From assembly GCA_945901225.1 (NCBI GenBank), contig CAMDKR010000002.1, forward strand, positions 1-41,035: 41,035 nt of DNA. Reading direction: 5' to 3'. A program made the position numbers and the translations under genes. The notes under the pieces are model-generated. The model worked only from the letters and a program-made list of their open reading frames with translations. It was not told the origin of the DNA and did not search any database. The stretch is from Bordetella parapertussis. GTDB lineage: Bacteria > Pseudomonadota > Gammaproteobacteria > Burkholderiales > Burkholderiaceae_C. Shown piece after piece: positions 35,221 through 41,035 of this stretch. How positions within the stretch are numbered: position 1 is the stretch's first letter; the number at the start of each line of letters is the position of its first letter.

Positions 35221-38121
35221 TCACTGACAAGCTTCGCAGGTGGGGTCATCAACCCCGCAAAACTTGATGTCTGTGGCGGGCACGTCGCTCATTTGGGCGC
35301 GCGCTGCCGCAGCAGCGGCGTCCATCGCGCTCATGCCCGTCGCTTGTGAGGAGGACACGGCGTTGTGGCTGCCCGATTGCACTGTGGATTTTTCAGCTTG
35401 GGTGGCGCTGGAGGTGCGCAAGTAATAAGTGGTTTTGAGGCCGCGCAGCCAAGCCAACTTATAGGTCTCGTCGAGTTTTTTACCCGATGCGCCAGCCATG
35501 TAGATGTTGAGCGACTGGGCTTGGTCGATCCACTTTTGGCGCCGCGCTGCCGCTTCGACCAGCCACTGGGGCTCGATCTCAAAGGCGGTTGCATATTGGG
35601 CCTTGATGTCTTGGGGCACCCGGTCGATGGGGCGCAGTGAACCGTCAAAGTGTTTGAGGTCCATGACCATCACGTCATCCCACAGGCCCAGGCGCTTGAG
35701 GTCGCGCACCAGGTAGGCATTGATCACGGTGAACTCACCAGACAAGTTGGACTTGACGGATAAATTGCCAAAGCTGGGCTCGATGGAGGCGTCCACGCCA
35801 ATGATGTTGGAGATGGTGGCGGTGGGGGCGATGGCCACGCAGTTGGAGTTGCGCATGCCATCGGCGGCAATTTTGCGGCGCAGCGCGTCCCAGTCCAATG
35901 TGGCTTTGCGATCGACTTCGACATAGCCACCGCGCTCTTTGGCCAGCATGTCCAAGGTGTCGGGCGGCAAAACGCCCTGATCCCACAGCGAACCTTTGAA
36001 GCTGGAGTACTTGCCGCGCTCACGCGCCAACTCGGTGGATGCCCAATAGGCGTAATAGCAAATGGCCTCCATCGAGGTGTCGGCAAACTCCACCGCGGCC
36101 TGTGAGCCATATGGAATGCGCAAAGCGTACAAGCTGTCTTGAAACGACATCACGCCCAGGCCCACGGGGCGGTGGCGCAGGTTGGAATCGCGCGCCTTTT
36201 TCACCGCGTAGTAGTTGATGTCAATCACGTTGTCGAGCATGCGCATGGCCGTGCCAATGGTGCGCTTGAGTTTGTCATGGTCGACTTGGCCGTTGTTCAG
36301 GTGTTGCAGCAAGTTGATCGAGCCCAAATTGCACACGGCGGTTTCGGTGTCGCTGGTGTTGAGGGTGATCTCGGTGCACAAATTGGATGAATGAACCACG
36401 CCGGCGTGCTGCTGGGGTGAGCGCACATTGCAGGCATCCTTGAAGGTGATCCAAGGGTGCCCGGTCTCAAACAGCATGGTCAGCATCTTGCGCCACAGGT
36501 CGGCGGCTGGCACTTTGCGGCTGGGCTTGATGTCACCACGTTCGGCGCGTGCTTCATAGGCCACGTAGGCTTTTTCGAAAGCGGCGCCAAACAAGTCGTG
36601 CAGGTCGGGCACATCGGAGGGGGAGAACAGCGTCCAGTCGCCCTTTTCCATCACCCGGCGCATGAACAAATCGGGAATCCAGTTGGCGGTGTTCATGTCG
36701 TGGGTGCGGCGGCGATCGTCGCCGGTGTTTTTGCGCAGCTCCAGAAACTCTTCAATGTCCAGGTGCCAGGTTTCCAAATAAGTGCACACGGCGCCTTTGC
36801 GCTTGCCGCCTTGGTTGACAGCCACAGCGGTGTCGTTGACCACTTTGAGGAATGGGACCACGCCTTGGGACTCACCGTTGGTGCCCTTGATGTGCGAACC
36901 CAGGGCGCGCACACGGGTCCAGTCGTTGCCCAGGCCGCCCGCAAATTTGGACAGCAAGGCGTTTTCTTTGATGGATTCGTAAATGCCGTCCAAGTCGTCG
37001 GGCACGGTGGTCAGGTAGCAGCTAGACAGCTGTGAGCGCAATGTGCCGCTGTTGAACAAAGTGGGGGTGCTGGACATGAAGTCAAAGGACGACAGCACCT
37101 CATAAAACTCGATGGCGCGGGCTTCGCGGTCGATCTCATTGAGCGACAGGCCCATGGCCACCCGCATGAAAAAGGACTGTGGCAACTCGATGCGGGTTTT
37201 GCGCACGTGCAAGAAATAGCGGTCGTACAGGGTTTGCAAGCCGAGGTAATCGAACTGCAGATCGCGTTCGGCCTTGAGCGCAGCGGCCAGGCGAGGCAAG
37301 TCAAACTGCGCCATGCGCGGGTCCAGCAAGTCGTTGTCAACGCCTTTTTTGATCAAGGCGGGGAAGTTCTCTTGATAGTGCTGCCCCATCTCCGCTTGGG
37401 TGACCTCGGTGCCAAAAACCTCTTTGGCGATGGTGTGCATCAATAAGCGGGCAGTGGCGTAGGTGTAGTCGGGGTCTTTTTCAATCAGGGTGCGAGCGGC
37501 CAAGATCGCGGCTTTGTAGACCTCTTCGATGGGAACGCCGTCATACAGGTTGCGCATGGTCTCGGCCACGATCGGGTCGGGCTTGACGTCTTGGCCCAAG
37601 CCTTGGCAGGCCGCCGCAATGATTTCTTGCATGCGTGCCAGGTCCAAGGCCACGCGTTGACCGTTGTCGGTCACATGCAAAGCGGGCGCACCGGGTGCCG
37701 CCTTTTCTTGCTGCGATGCGCGCTCGCTGGCGCGGCGCTCACGGTAGAGCACATAGGCGCGTGCGACCTCATGGTGGCCGCTGCGCATCAAGCCCAGTTC
37801 GACCTGGTCTTGCACGTCTTCAATGTGAAAGGTGCCGCCGCCGGGGCGCGAGCGCATCAGGGCGCGCACCACCGACTGGGTCAAACCGTCGACGGTTTCG
37901 CGCACGCTGGCCGAAGCCGCACCTTGGGTGCCGTGTACCGCCAAAAAGGCTTTCATCAGCGCGACCGCGATCTTGGTGGGCTCGAAGGGCACCACGGCAC
38001 CATTGCGGCGAATGATTTGATAGTGGCTCAGGGACAAGGTGGCAGGGGTTTGGGTCGACTGAGTGGGAGAGGACGGGGTGCTCTGGCGTTGGACGGCGAG
38101 CGTTGTCTCTGCGAGTTGCAT
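35221..38121 (-). CDS. nrdA: Class Ia ribonucleotide reductase large subunit NrdA (R1)
   Basis: Reduces ribonucleoside diphosphates to deoxy forms using the radical from NrdB. 966 residues, longer than the 761 of E. coli NrdA, because of extra N-terminal sequence and an ATP-cone regulatory domain (IIRRNGAVVPFEPTKIAVAL, from about residue 36). Redox cysteines lie in SQLSSCYLTTVPDD and AVCNLGSINL, the thiyl cysteine in SSNLCTEI, and the radical-path tyrosine pair in TTYYLRTSSATQ. The C-terminal CGVDDPTCEACQ carries the cysteine pair that is re-reduced by thioredoxin or glutaredoxin. Start ATG 38121 follows AAGGAAAG. Under an NrdR-type promoter at 38212-38259. Confidence 0.97.
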   Translation of the reverse strand: MQLAETTLAVQRQSTPSSPTQSTQTPATLSLSHYQIIRRNGAVVPFEPTKIAVALMKAFLAVHGTQGAASASVRETVDGLTQSVVRALMRSRPGGGTFHIEDVQDQVELGLMRSGHHEVARAYVLYRERRASERASQQEKAAPGAPALHVTDNGQRVALDLARMQEIIAAACQGLGQDVKPDPIVAETMRNLYDGVPIEEVYKAAILAARTLIEKDPDYTYATARLLMHTIAKEVFGTEVTQAEMGQHYQENFPALIKKGVDNDLLDPRMAQFDLPRLAAALKAERDLQFDYLGLQTLYDRYFLHVRKTRIELPQSFFMRVAMGLSLNEIDREARAIEFYEVLSSFDFMSSTPTLFNSGTLRSQLSSCYLTTVPDDLDGIYESIKENALLSKFAGGLGNDWTRVRALGSHIKGTNGESQGVVPFLKVVNDTAVAVNQGGKRKGAVCTYLETWHLDIEEFLELRKNTGDDRRRTHDMNTANWIPDLFMRRVMEKGDWTLFSPSDVPDLHDLFGAAFEKAYVAYEARAERGDIKPSRKVPAADLWRKMLTMLFETGHPWITFKDACNVRSPQQHAGVVHSSNLCTEITLNTSDTETAVCNLGSINLLQHLNNGQVDHDKLKRTIGTAMRMLDNVIDINYYAVKKARDSNLRHRPVGLGVMSFQDSLYALRIPYGSQAAVEFADTSMEAICYYAYWASTELARERGKYSSFKGSLWDQGVLPPDTLDMLAKERGGYVEVDRKATLDWDALRRKIAADGMRNSNCVAIAPTATISNIIGVDASIEPSFGNLSVKSNLSGEFTVINAYLVRDLKRLGLWDDVMVMDLKHFDGSLRPIDRVPQDIKAQYATAFEIEPQWLVEAAARRQKWIDQAQSLNIYMAGASGKKLDETYKLAWLRGLKTTYYLRTSSATQAEKSTVQSGSHNAVSSSQATGMSAMDAAAAAARAQMSDVPATDIKFCGVDDPTCEACQ

Positions 38122-38211
38122 GGGGAAGACTTTCCTTGTGTTTATTGGTTCTTGATATGGTTGTCCGGTGGCTTAAACAAGCCAGATGCCCCGTGTTAAC
38201 CAAACCAGCAC

Positions 38212-38227
38212 ACACTATATCTGGGGT
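38212..38227 (-). promoter_or_regulatory. NrdR box, proximal (over the -10 element)
   Basis: ACACTATATCTGGGGT (plus strand) resembles the NrdR consensus ACACnATATnTnGTGT. It overlaps the TATAGT -10 box of nrdA and starts exactly 32 bases from the second box, the three-helical-turn spacing typical of NrdR sites. NrdR represses ribonucleotide reductase genes when dATP is plentiful. Confidence 0.68.
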
Positions 38228-38242
38228 CTGGGGGCTTTTCAA
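38214..38242 (-). promoter_or_regulatory. Sigma70-type promoter of nrdAB
   Basis: On the minus strand TTGAAA (38242-38237) and TATAGT (38219-38214) are separated by exactly 17 bases, a good sigma70 match. Transcription should start around 38207, giving a leader of about 85 bases before the nrdA ATG. Both NrdR-type boxes touch or flank it: one covers the -10 box, the other is just upstream of the -35 box. Confidence 0.72.
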
Positions 38243-38243
38243 T

Positions 38244-38259
38244 ACGCTATTGGTAGTGT
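38244..38259 (-). promoter_or_regulatory. NrdR box, distal (upstream of the -35 element)
   Basis: ACGCTATTGGTAGTGT (plus strand): a weaker match to the same consensus, with a good TAGTGT half. Its value lies mainly in the 32-base phase with the proximal box. nrdR itself is not in the window. Confidence 0.6.
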
Positions 38260-38400
38260 TTTTCGACTTTTTTGAAATTTATTGCACGCGACCTGTATTG
38301 GGTCATTGAATGGGCGCGAGCTCAGGGCTTCGGTGTTGGGTTTTTTGCCACGCATGGGGTCAAAAAAGTGTGGCGCAAGGTGAGTTCAGTTGAAATTTTG

Positions 38401-38418
38401 CAGTGCAACACTGTTTTT
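38401..38418 (+). terminator. Possible plus-strand terminator
   Basis: CAGTG (38401-38405), loop CAA, CACTG (38409-38413), then five T residues (38414-38418). The stem is short (5 bp). It reads on the plus strand, opposite to both neighbouring genes, so if active it would stop antisense transcription before it enters ampD. Confidence 0.3.
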
Positions 38419-38464
38419 ATGTGTTAAGCAACACCAGTGCTTTGCACCAGGCGGTCAATGGCGT

Positions 38465-39046
38465 TCAGGTGCTGGGGAAATGAGAAGCGTGCCAACCCAA
38501 GTCCCGCTGCAAACGCGCCCAATCAAAGCCTGGGCCCGGGTCTTGTTTGCGGCCCACGGCAATGTGTTCGTGCCCAGCGATGTGTTCAATCGGGTAGGCG
38601 TCGCGCAGGGCTGCACACAAAGTGCTGAGGGTTTCGTATTGGCTGGCTTCAAAAGTGTGGCCGTCCAAACCTTCGAGTTCAATGCCAATGGAAAAGTCGT
38701 TGCACTGGTCTTGGCCATTGAAGCTGGACACCCCGGCATGCCATGCCCGGTCATCGCAGCTCACCAGTTGCCACAACTGGCCTTGGCGGCGGATGAAAAA
38801 ATGGGCCGAGACTTGCAGGCCTTGCAGGCTTTGAAAATAAGGGTGCTCGTGGATCGCCAGTTGGTTGGTGAACAAATCCAGCACGTGGGAGGAACCATAT
38901 TCACCGGGGGGCAAGCTGATGGCATGGACCACCACCAAGTGGATCGACGTTTTCGTTGGCCTGGCGCCAAAGTTGGGGGATGGGCAGCGGCGTGCATAGC
39001 GGTACCAGCCTTGTGCCCACAGCGGCCGCGCCGGAGATTCAAGCAT
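38465..39046 (-). CDS. ampD: 1,6-anhydro-N-acetylmuramyl-L-alanine amidase AmpD
   Basis: Cytoplasmic zinc amidase of cell wall recycling; cleaves the peptide from anhydro-muropeptides and so also quenches ampC-type beta-lactamase induction where AmpR exists. 193 residues. Zinc ligands by homology lie in VVHAISLPPG, in the middle (CDDRAWHAGVSSFNG) and near the end (HIAGHEHIAVGRKQDPGP), with the Amidase_2 fold between. No signal peptide, as expected for AmpD. Three bases separate it from the small upstream gene. The released tripeptide would feed Mpl. Confidence 0.95.
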   Translation of the reverse strand: MLESPARPLWAQGWYRYARRCPSPNFGARPTKTSIHLVVVHAISLPPGEYGSSHVLDLFTNQLAIHEHPYFQSLQGLQVSAHFFIRRQGQLWQLVSCDDRAWHAGVSSFNGQDQCNDFSIGIELEGLDGHTFEASQYETLSTLCAALRDAYPIEHIAGHEHIAVGRKQDPGPGFDWARLQRDLGWHASHFPST

Positions 39047-39049
39047 GGT

Positions 39050-39271
39050 TCATGCGCCGTTGCGCAGCTGGTGCTCTTTGCTGCAAAAAAACACGTCGTT
39101 GGCGACGATGGCATCGGTTTGTGGCAAATGCAATCCACAGTGAGCACAGTGAACCATGCGCTCGGCAGAGGTGGGCGTGGTGGGCGGCACTGGGGGTGTT
39201 TGACTGCGTTTTCGAAGCCGCCACCAGCCCACGCCGACCAAGACCACCACCAACAGCAGCAAGCCTTTCAT
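39050..39271 (-). CDS. PP0621-type small membrane protein with CxxC motifs
   Basis: 73 residues. One N-terminal membrane segment (MKGLLLLVVVLVGVGWW), a short basic stretch (RLRKRS), a Pro/Thr linker and a small zinc-finger-like end: MVHCAHCGLHLPQTDAIV and FFCSKEHQ. This layout fits the PP0621 family, function unknown. It is missing from simple long-ORF views because a longer frame in the same phase starts far upstream; the ATG at 39271 overlaps the stop of the cytochrome assembly-type gene (ATGA). Cotranscribed with ampD. Confidence 0.85.
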   Translation of the reverse strand: MKGLLLLVVVLVGVGWWRLRKRSQTPPVPPTTPTSAERMVHCAHCGLHLPQTDAIVANDVFFCSKEHQLRNGA

Positions 39272-40083
39272 CCGAGGCGATCCAAAACAACCTCCAGCAC
39301 AAAGCGCGAGCCCACATAGGCCAGCAGCAGCAAGCCGGTGCCCGCGTAGAGCACCCGAACCGCCGTGCGACCGCGCCAACCCAATTGGGTGCGGCCAAAT
39401 AGCAACGTGGCAAAGCACAGCCAAGACAACAGAGAAAAAATGGTTTTGTGGTCCCAACGCCAAGCGTGGCCCGAGCCGTACAACTGCTCGCCAAACCACC
39501 AGCCGGCCAGCAATGTCGCGCTGAGCAGCACAAAACCAGCACCGACAAACCTGAAGGTCAGCCGCTCCAGCGTCAGCAAGGGCATGCCAATGGTGGCGTC
39601 CGCAGCCATGCGCATTTGTCGCTCGGCCCGCGTCATCAAGGCCGCATGCACCACGGCAGCACCAAACAAACCATAAGAGGCCAAGCCAAATGCCCAATGC
39701 AGGGGCAACCAAGCAGAGGCGTTGACATTCATGGCTTTGCCAGGAAATGCCATGGTCAGCAGCAGCACTGCGGCGCCCAGGCCACCCAAAGCACCGCGCG
39801 ATCGCACTTGCGGAACCCAGCGCTGTTCCAAGGCATAAAAGGCCATCACCAGCCAGCAGGTCACCGACAGGGCTGGGGCAAAGCCAAAATGAGGACCTGC
39901 GCTGTCGCCGATGCCCATCAGCCCGCTGATCCAGGCCCAGGCATGGGTGCCCCAGGCCACGGAGAGCATGCGCCGGCTGTTGGCCACGCCCAATTGCGGG
40001 CCCAAGAGCGCACTGCCAGCGTACAGCAACACCGCCACAGCGCTGAGCACGAGGTTCAGAGAAAGGTCCGCAGGTAAAATCAT
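39268..40083 (-). CDS. Cytochrome c assembly-type (CcsA/YpjD-like) membrane protein
   Basis: 271 residues with about eight membrane segments; belongs to the CcmC/CcsA/HemX-like cytochrome c assembly superfamily. Conserved features: PLHWAFGLASYGLFGAAVVHAAL with histidines in the membrane, and WRWDHKTIFSLLSWLCFATLLFGR, containing the W-D-x-K-x-x-x-S motif typical of the family. In E. coli the related YpjD has no proven role. Heme handling is plausible but not shown. Back to back with ffh (91 bases apart), an arrangement seen widely in proteobacteria. Confidence 0.9.
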   Translation of the reverse strand: MILPADLSLNLVLSAVAVLLYAGSALLGPQLGVANSRRMLSVAWGTHAWAWISGLMGIGDSAGPHFGFAPALSVTCWLVMAFYALEQRWVPQVRSRGALGGLGAAVLLLTMAFPGKAMNVNASAWLPLHWAFGLASYGLFGAAVVHAALMTRAERQMRMAADATIGMPLLTLERLTFRFVGAGFVLLSATLLAGWWFGEQLYGSGHAWRWDHKTIFSLLSWLCFATLLFGRTQLGWRGRTAVRVLYAGTGLLLLAYVGSRFVLEVVLDRLG

Positions 40084-40174
40084 CGCCAGAGTTTAGCGTT
40101 TTGCCCAAAGCCTGCGCTGCGCTTTTCTTTCAGGGCCTTGGGCCCTCCATCCAACCGCTTTGCAGCGAATCCCC
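40084..40174. other. Divergent intergenic region ahead of ffh
   Basis: 91 bases between two divergent starts, so it should hold both promoters, but no good -35/-10 pair stands out. There is a hairpin AGGGCC-TTG-GGCCCT (40132-40146) in the ffh leader, 28 bases before the ATG, and only a weak ribosome binding site. Confidence 0.4.
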
Positions 40175-41035
40175 ATGGCCACCGCACTTACCGACAAGCT
40201 CTCCAAACTGGTCAAGCACCTCAGTGGCCAGGCCCGCATCACCGAGTCCAACGTCGCCGACATGTTGCGCGAGGTGCGCATGGCTTTGCTCGAGGCCGAT
40301 GTGGCGCTGCCCGTGGTGCGCGAGTTCATTGCCCGCGTCAAAGACAAAGCCCTGGGCCAAGAGGTGGTGGGCTCGCTCACGCCAGGCCAGGCCTTGGTGG
40401 GCCTGGTTCAGCGCGAATTGGCCGCCACGATGGGCGAGGGCGTGGCTGACATCAACTTGGCGGCCCAACCGCCGGCGGTCATCTTGATGGCGGGCTTGCA
40501 AGGGGCCGGCAAAACCACCACCACGGCCAAGCTGGCGCGCCATTTGATTTTGAAGCGCAAAAAAAAGGTGCTCACCGTCTCTGCCGACGTGTACCGACCC
40601 GCGGCCATTGAGCAGCTCAAAACGGTCACGGCCCAAGCCCAGGCGGAATGGTTTCCCAGCGAGGTGGGGCAAAAACCGGTGGACATTGTTGTGGCCGCGC
40701 TGGATCACGCCAAACGGCATTACTTTGATGTGTTGCTCGTCGACACCGCCGGTCGCTTGGCCATTGATGAAGCCTTGATGCTGGAAATCCAGCAACTGCA
40801 CCAAGCCCTGAACCCGGTCGAAACCTTGTTTGTGGTGGACGCCATGCAGGGTCAAGATGCGGTCAACACCGCCCGGGCCTTCCATGAGGCGTTGCCATTG
40901 ACCGGCATTGTCTTGACCAAGACCGATGGTGATTCACGCGGCGGCGCGGCTTTGTCGGTGCGCCAGATCACGGGCGCGCCCATCAAATTTGCCGGCACCA
41001 GTGAAAAAATTGACGGCTTGGAGGTGTTTGATGCC
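40175..41035 (+). CDS. ffh: Signal recognition particle protein Ffh, 3' truncated
   Basis: GTPase of the signal recognition particle; with 4.5S RNA it delivers nascent membrane proteins to FtsY. 287 codons are in the window and the frame is still open at the end. The N domain begins MATALTDKLSKLVKHLSGQA with ARITESNVADMLREVRMALLEADV; the G domain has the P-loop GLQGAGKTTTTAKLA, VSADVYRPAAIEQL, VDTAGRLAIDE and TKTDGDSRGGAALS. The M domain, which binds signal peptide and RNA, lies beyond the window. Start ATG 40175 fits the family N terminus. Confidence 0.96.
   Translation, partial: MATALTDKLSKLVKHLSGQARITESNVADMLREVRMALLEADVALPVVREFIARVKDKALGQEVVGSLTPGQALVGLVQRELAATMGEGVADINLAAQPPAVILMAGLQGAGKTTTTAKLARHLILKRKKKVLTVSADVYRPAAIEQLKTVTAQAQAEWFPSEVGQKPVDIVVAALDHAKRHYFDVLLVDTAGRLAIDEALMLEIQQLHQALNPVETLFVVDAMQGQDAVNTARAFHEALPLTGIVLTKTDGDSRGGAALSVRQITGAPIKFAGTSEKIDGLEVFDA

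Larger units (their letters stand above)
38122..38464. other. 343-base intergenic region between nrdA and ampD
   Basis: Both neighbours are on the minus strand. The nrdA-proximal half (38122-38260) holds the nrdA leader, promoter and NrdR boxes. The ampD-proximal half (38261-38464) holds no credible ORF; it contains a small hairpin CAGTG-CAA-CACTG (38401-38413) followed by TTTTT on the plus strand, and GTGC-TTT-GCAC nearer ampD. I could not identify a clear minus-strand terminator for the ampD operon. Confidence 0.6.

Noticed and set aside
36457-38199. Long plus-strand frames (36457-37035, 37591-38199) opposite nrdA
   Set aside because: Antisense to conserved NrdA sequence, no ribosome binding sites, no recognisable domains.
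39448-40077. Plus-strand 209-codon frame opposite the cytochrome assembly-type gene
   Set aside because: Antisense to a membrane protein with clear motifs; rich in His/Gln/Pro as typical of shadow frames.

Overview
The window is a stretch of bacterial chromosome that looks like a betaproteobacterium of order Burkholderiales, most likely family Comamonadaceae (Limnohabitans/Rhodoferax-like). This rests on protein sequence character, a lysine/alanine-rich histone H1-like protein with a conserved WPFPT tail, and gene order (mpl, tlpA, accB, accC, prmA, DUF3426; nrdA-nrdB beside the histone gene). The placement is from memory of the families; no search was run. I saw no rRNA, tRNA, insertion sequence, prophage or CRISPR array.

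Layout. (1) 1-16343, plus strand: most of the division and cell wall (dcw) cluster: ftsI (5' truncated), murE, murF, mraY, murD, ftsW, murG, murC, ddl, ftsQ, ftsA, ftsZ, lpxC. Nearly every junction is a 1-10 base overlap (TGATG or ATGA), so this is a tightly coupled operon. The one sizeable gap, ftsA-ftsZ, holds a possible 37-codon ORF. (2) 16282-20527, minus strand: an RNase II/R-like exonuclease, a TonB/TolA-like protein, mtgA and ruvC; ruvC overlaps the 3' end of lpxC tail to tail. (3) 20568-24567, plus strand: rodA, tldD, then a class I DAHP synthase. The DAHP synthase is preceded by a short Phe/Tyr-rich leader peptide and an intrinsic terminator with a competing antiterminator pairing, the layout of a ribosome-mediated attenuator. 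This is the most interesting regulatory signal here. (4) 24679-25425: a Phd/YefM-VapC (PIN) toxin-antitoxin pair with a 19-base operator palindrome on its promoter. (5) 25596-27008, minus: mpl. (6) 27060-32808, plus: an uncharacterised protein with a degenerate nucleotidyltransferase-like motif, a TlpA-like thioredoxin, accB, accC, prmA, a zinc-ribbon/DUF3426 protein and a PfkB-type kinase. (7) 32769-40083, minus: DUF167 protein, histone H1-like protein, nrdB, nrdA (with a readable sigma70 promoter and a tandem NrdR-box pair 32 bases apart), ampD, a PP0621-type small protein and a cytochrome c assembly-type membrane protein. (8) 40175-41035, plus: ffh, cut by the window end.

How it fits together. 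The dominant theme is the envelope: Mur ligases, MraY and MurG make lipid II; FtsW/FtsI and RodA/MtgA polymerise it; FtsQAZ run division; LpxC commits to lipid A; Mpl and AmpD recycle wall fragments. The second theme is core metabolism: fatty acid synthesis entry (AccBC), deoxynucleotides (NrdAB under NrdR) and aromatic amino acids (DAHP synthase). Base composition changes across the window: hand-counted rows in the dcw genes are about 37-55% GC, those in the aro/acc/ffh half about 58-73%.
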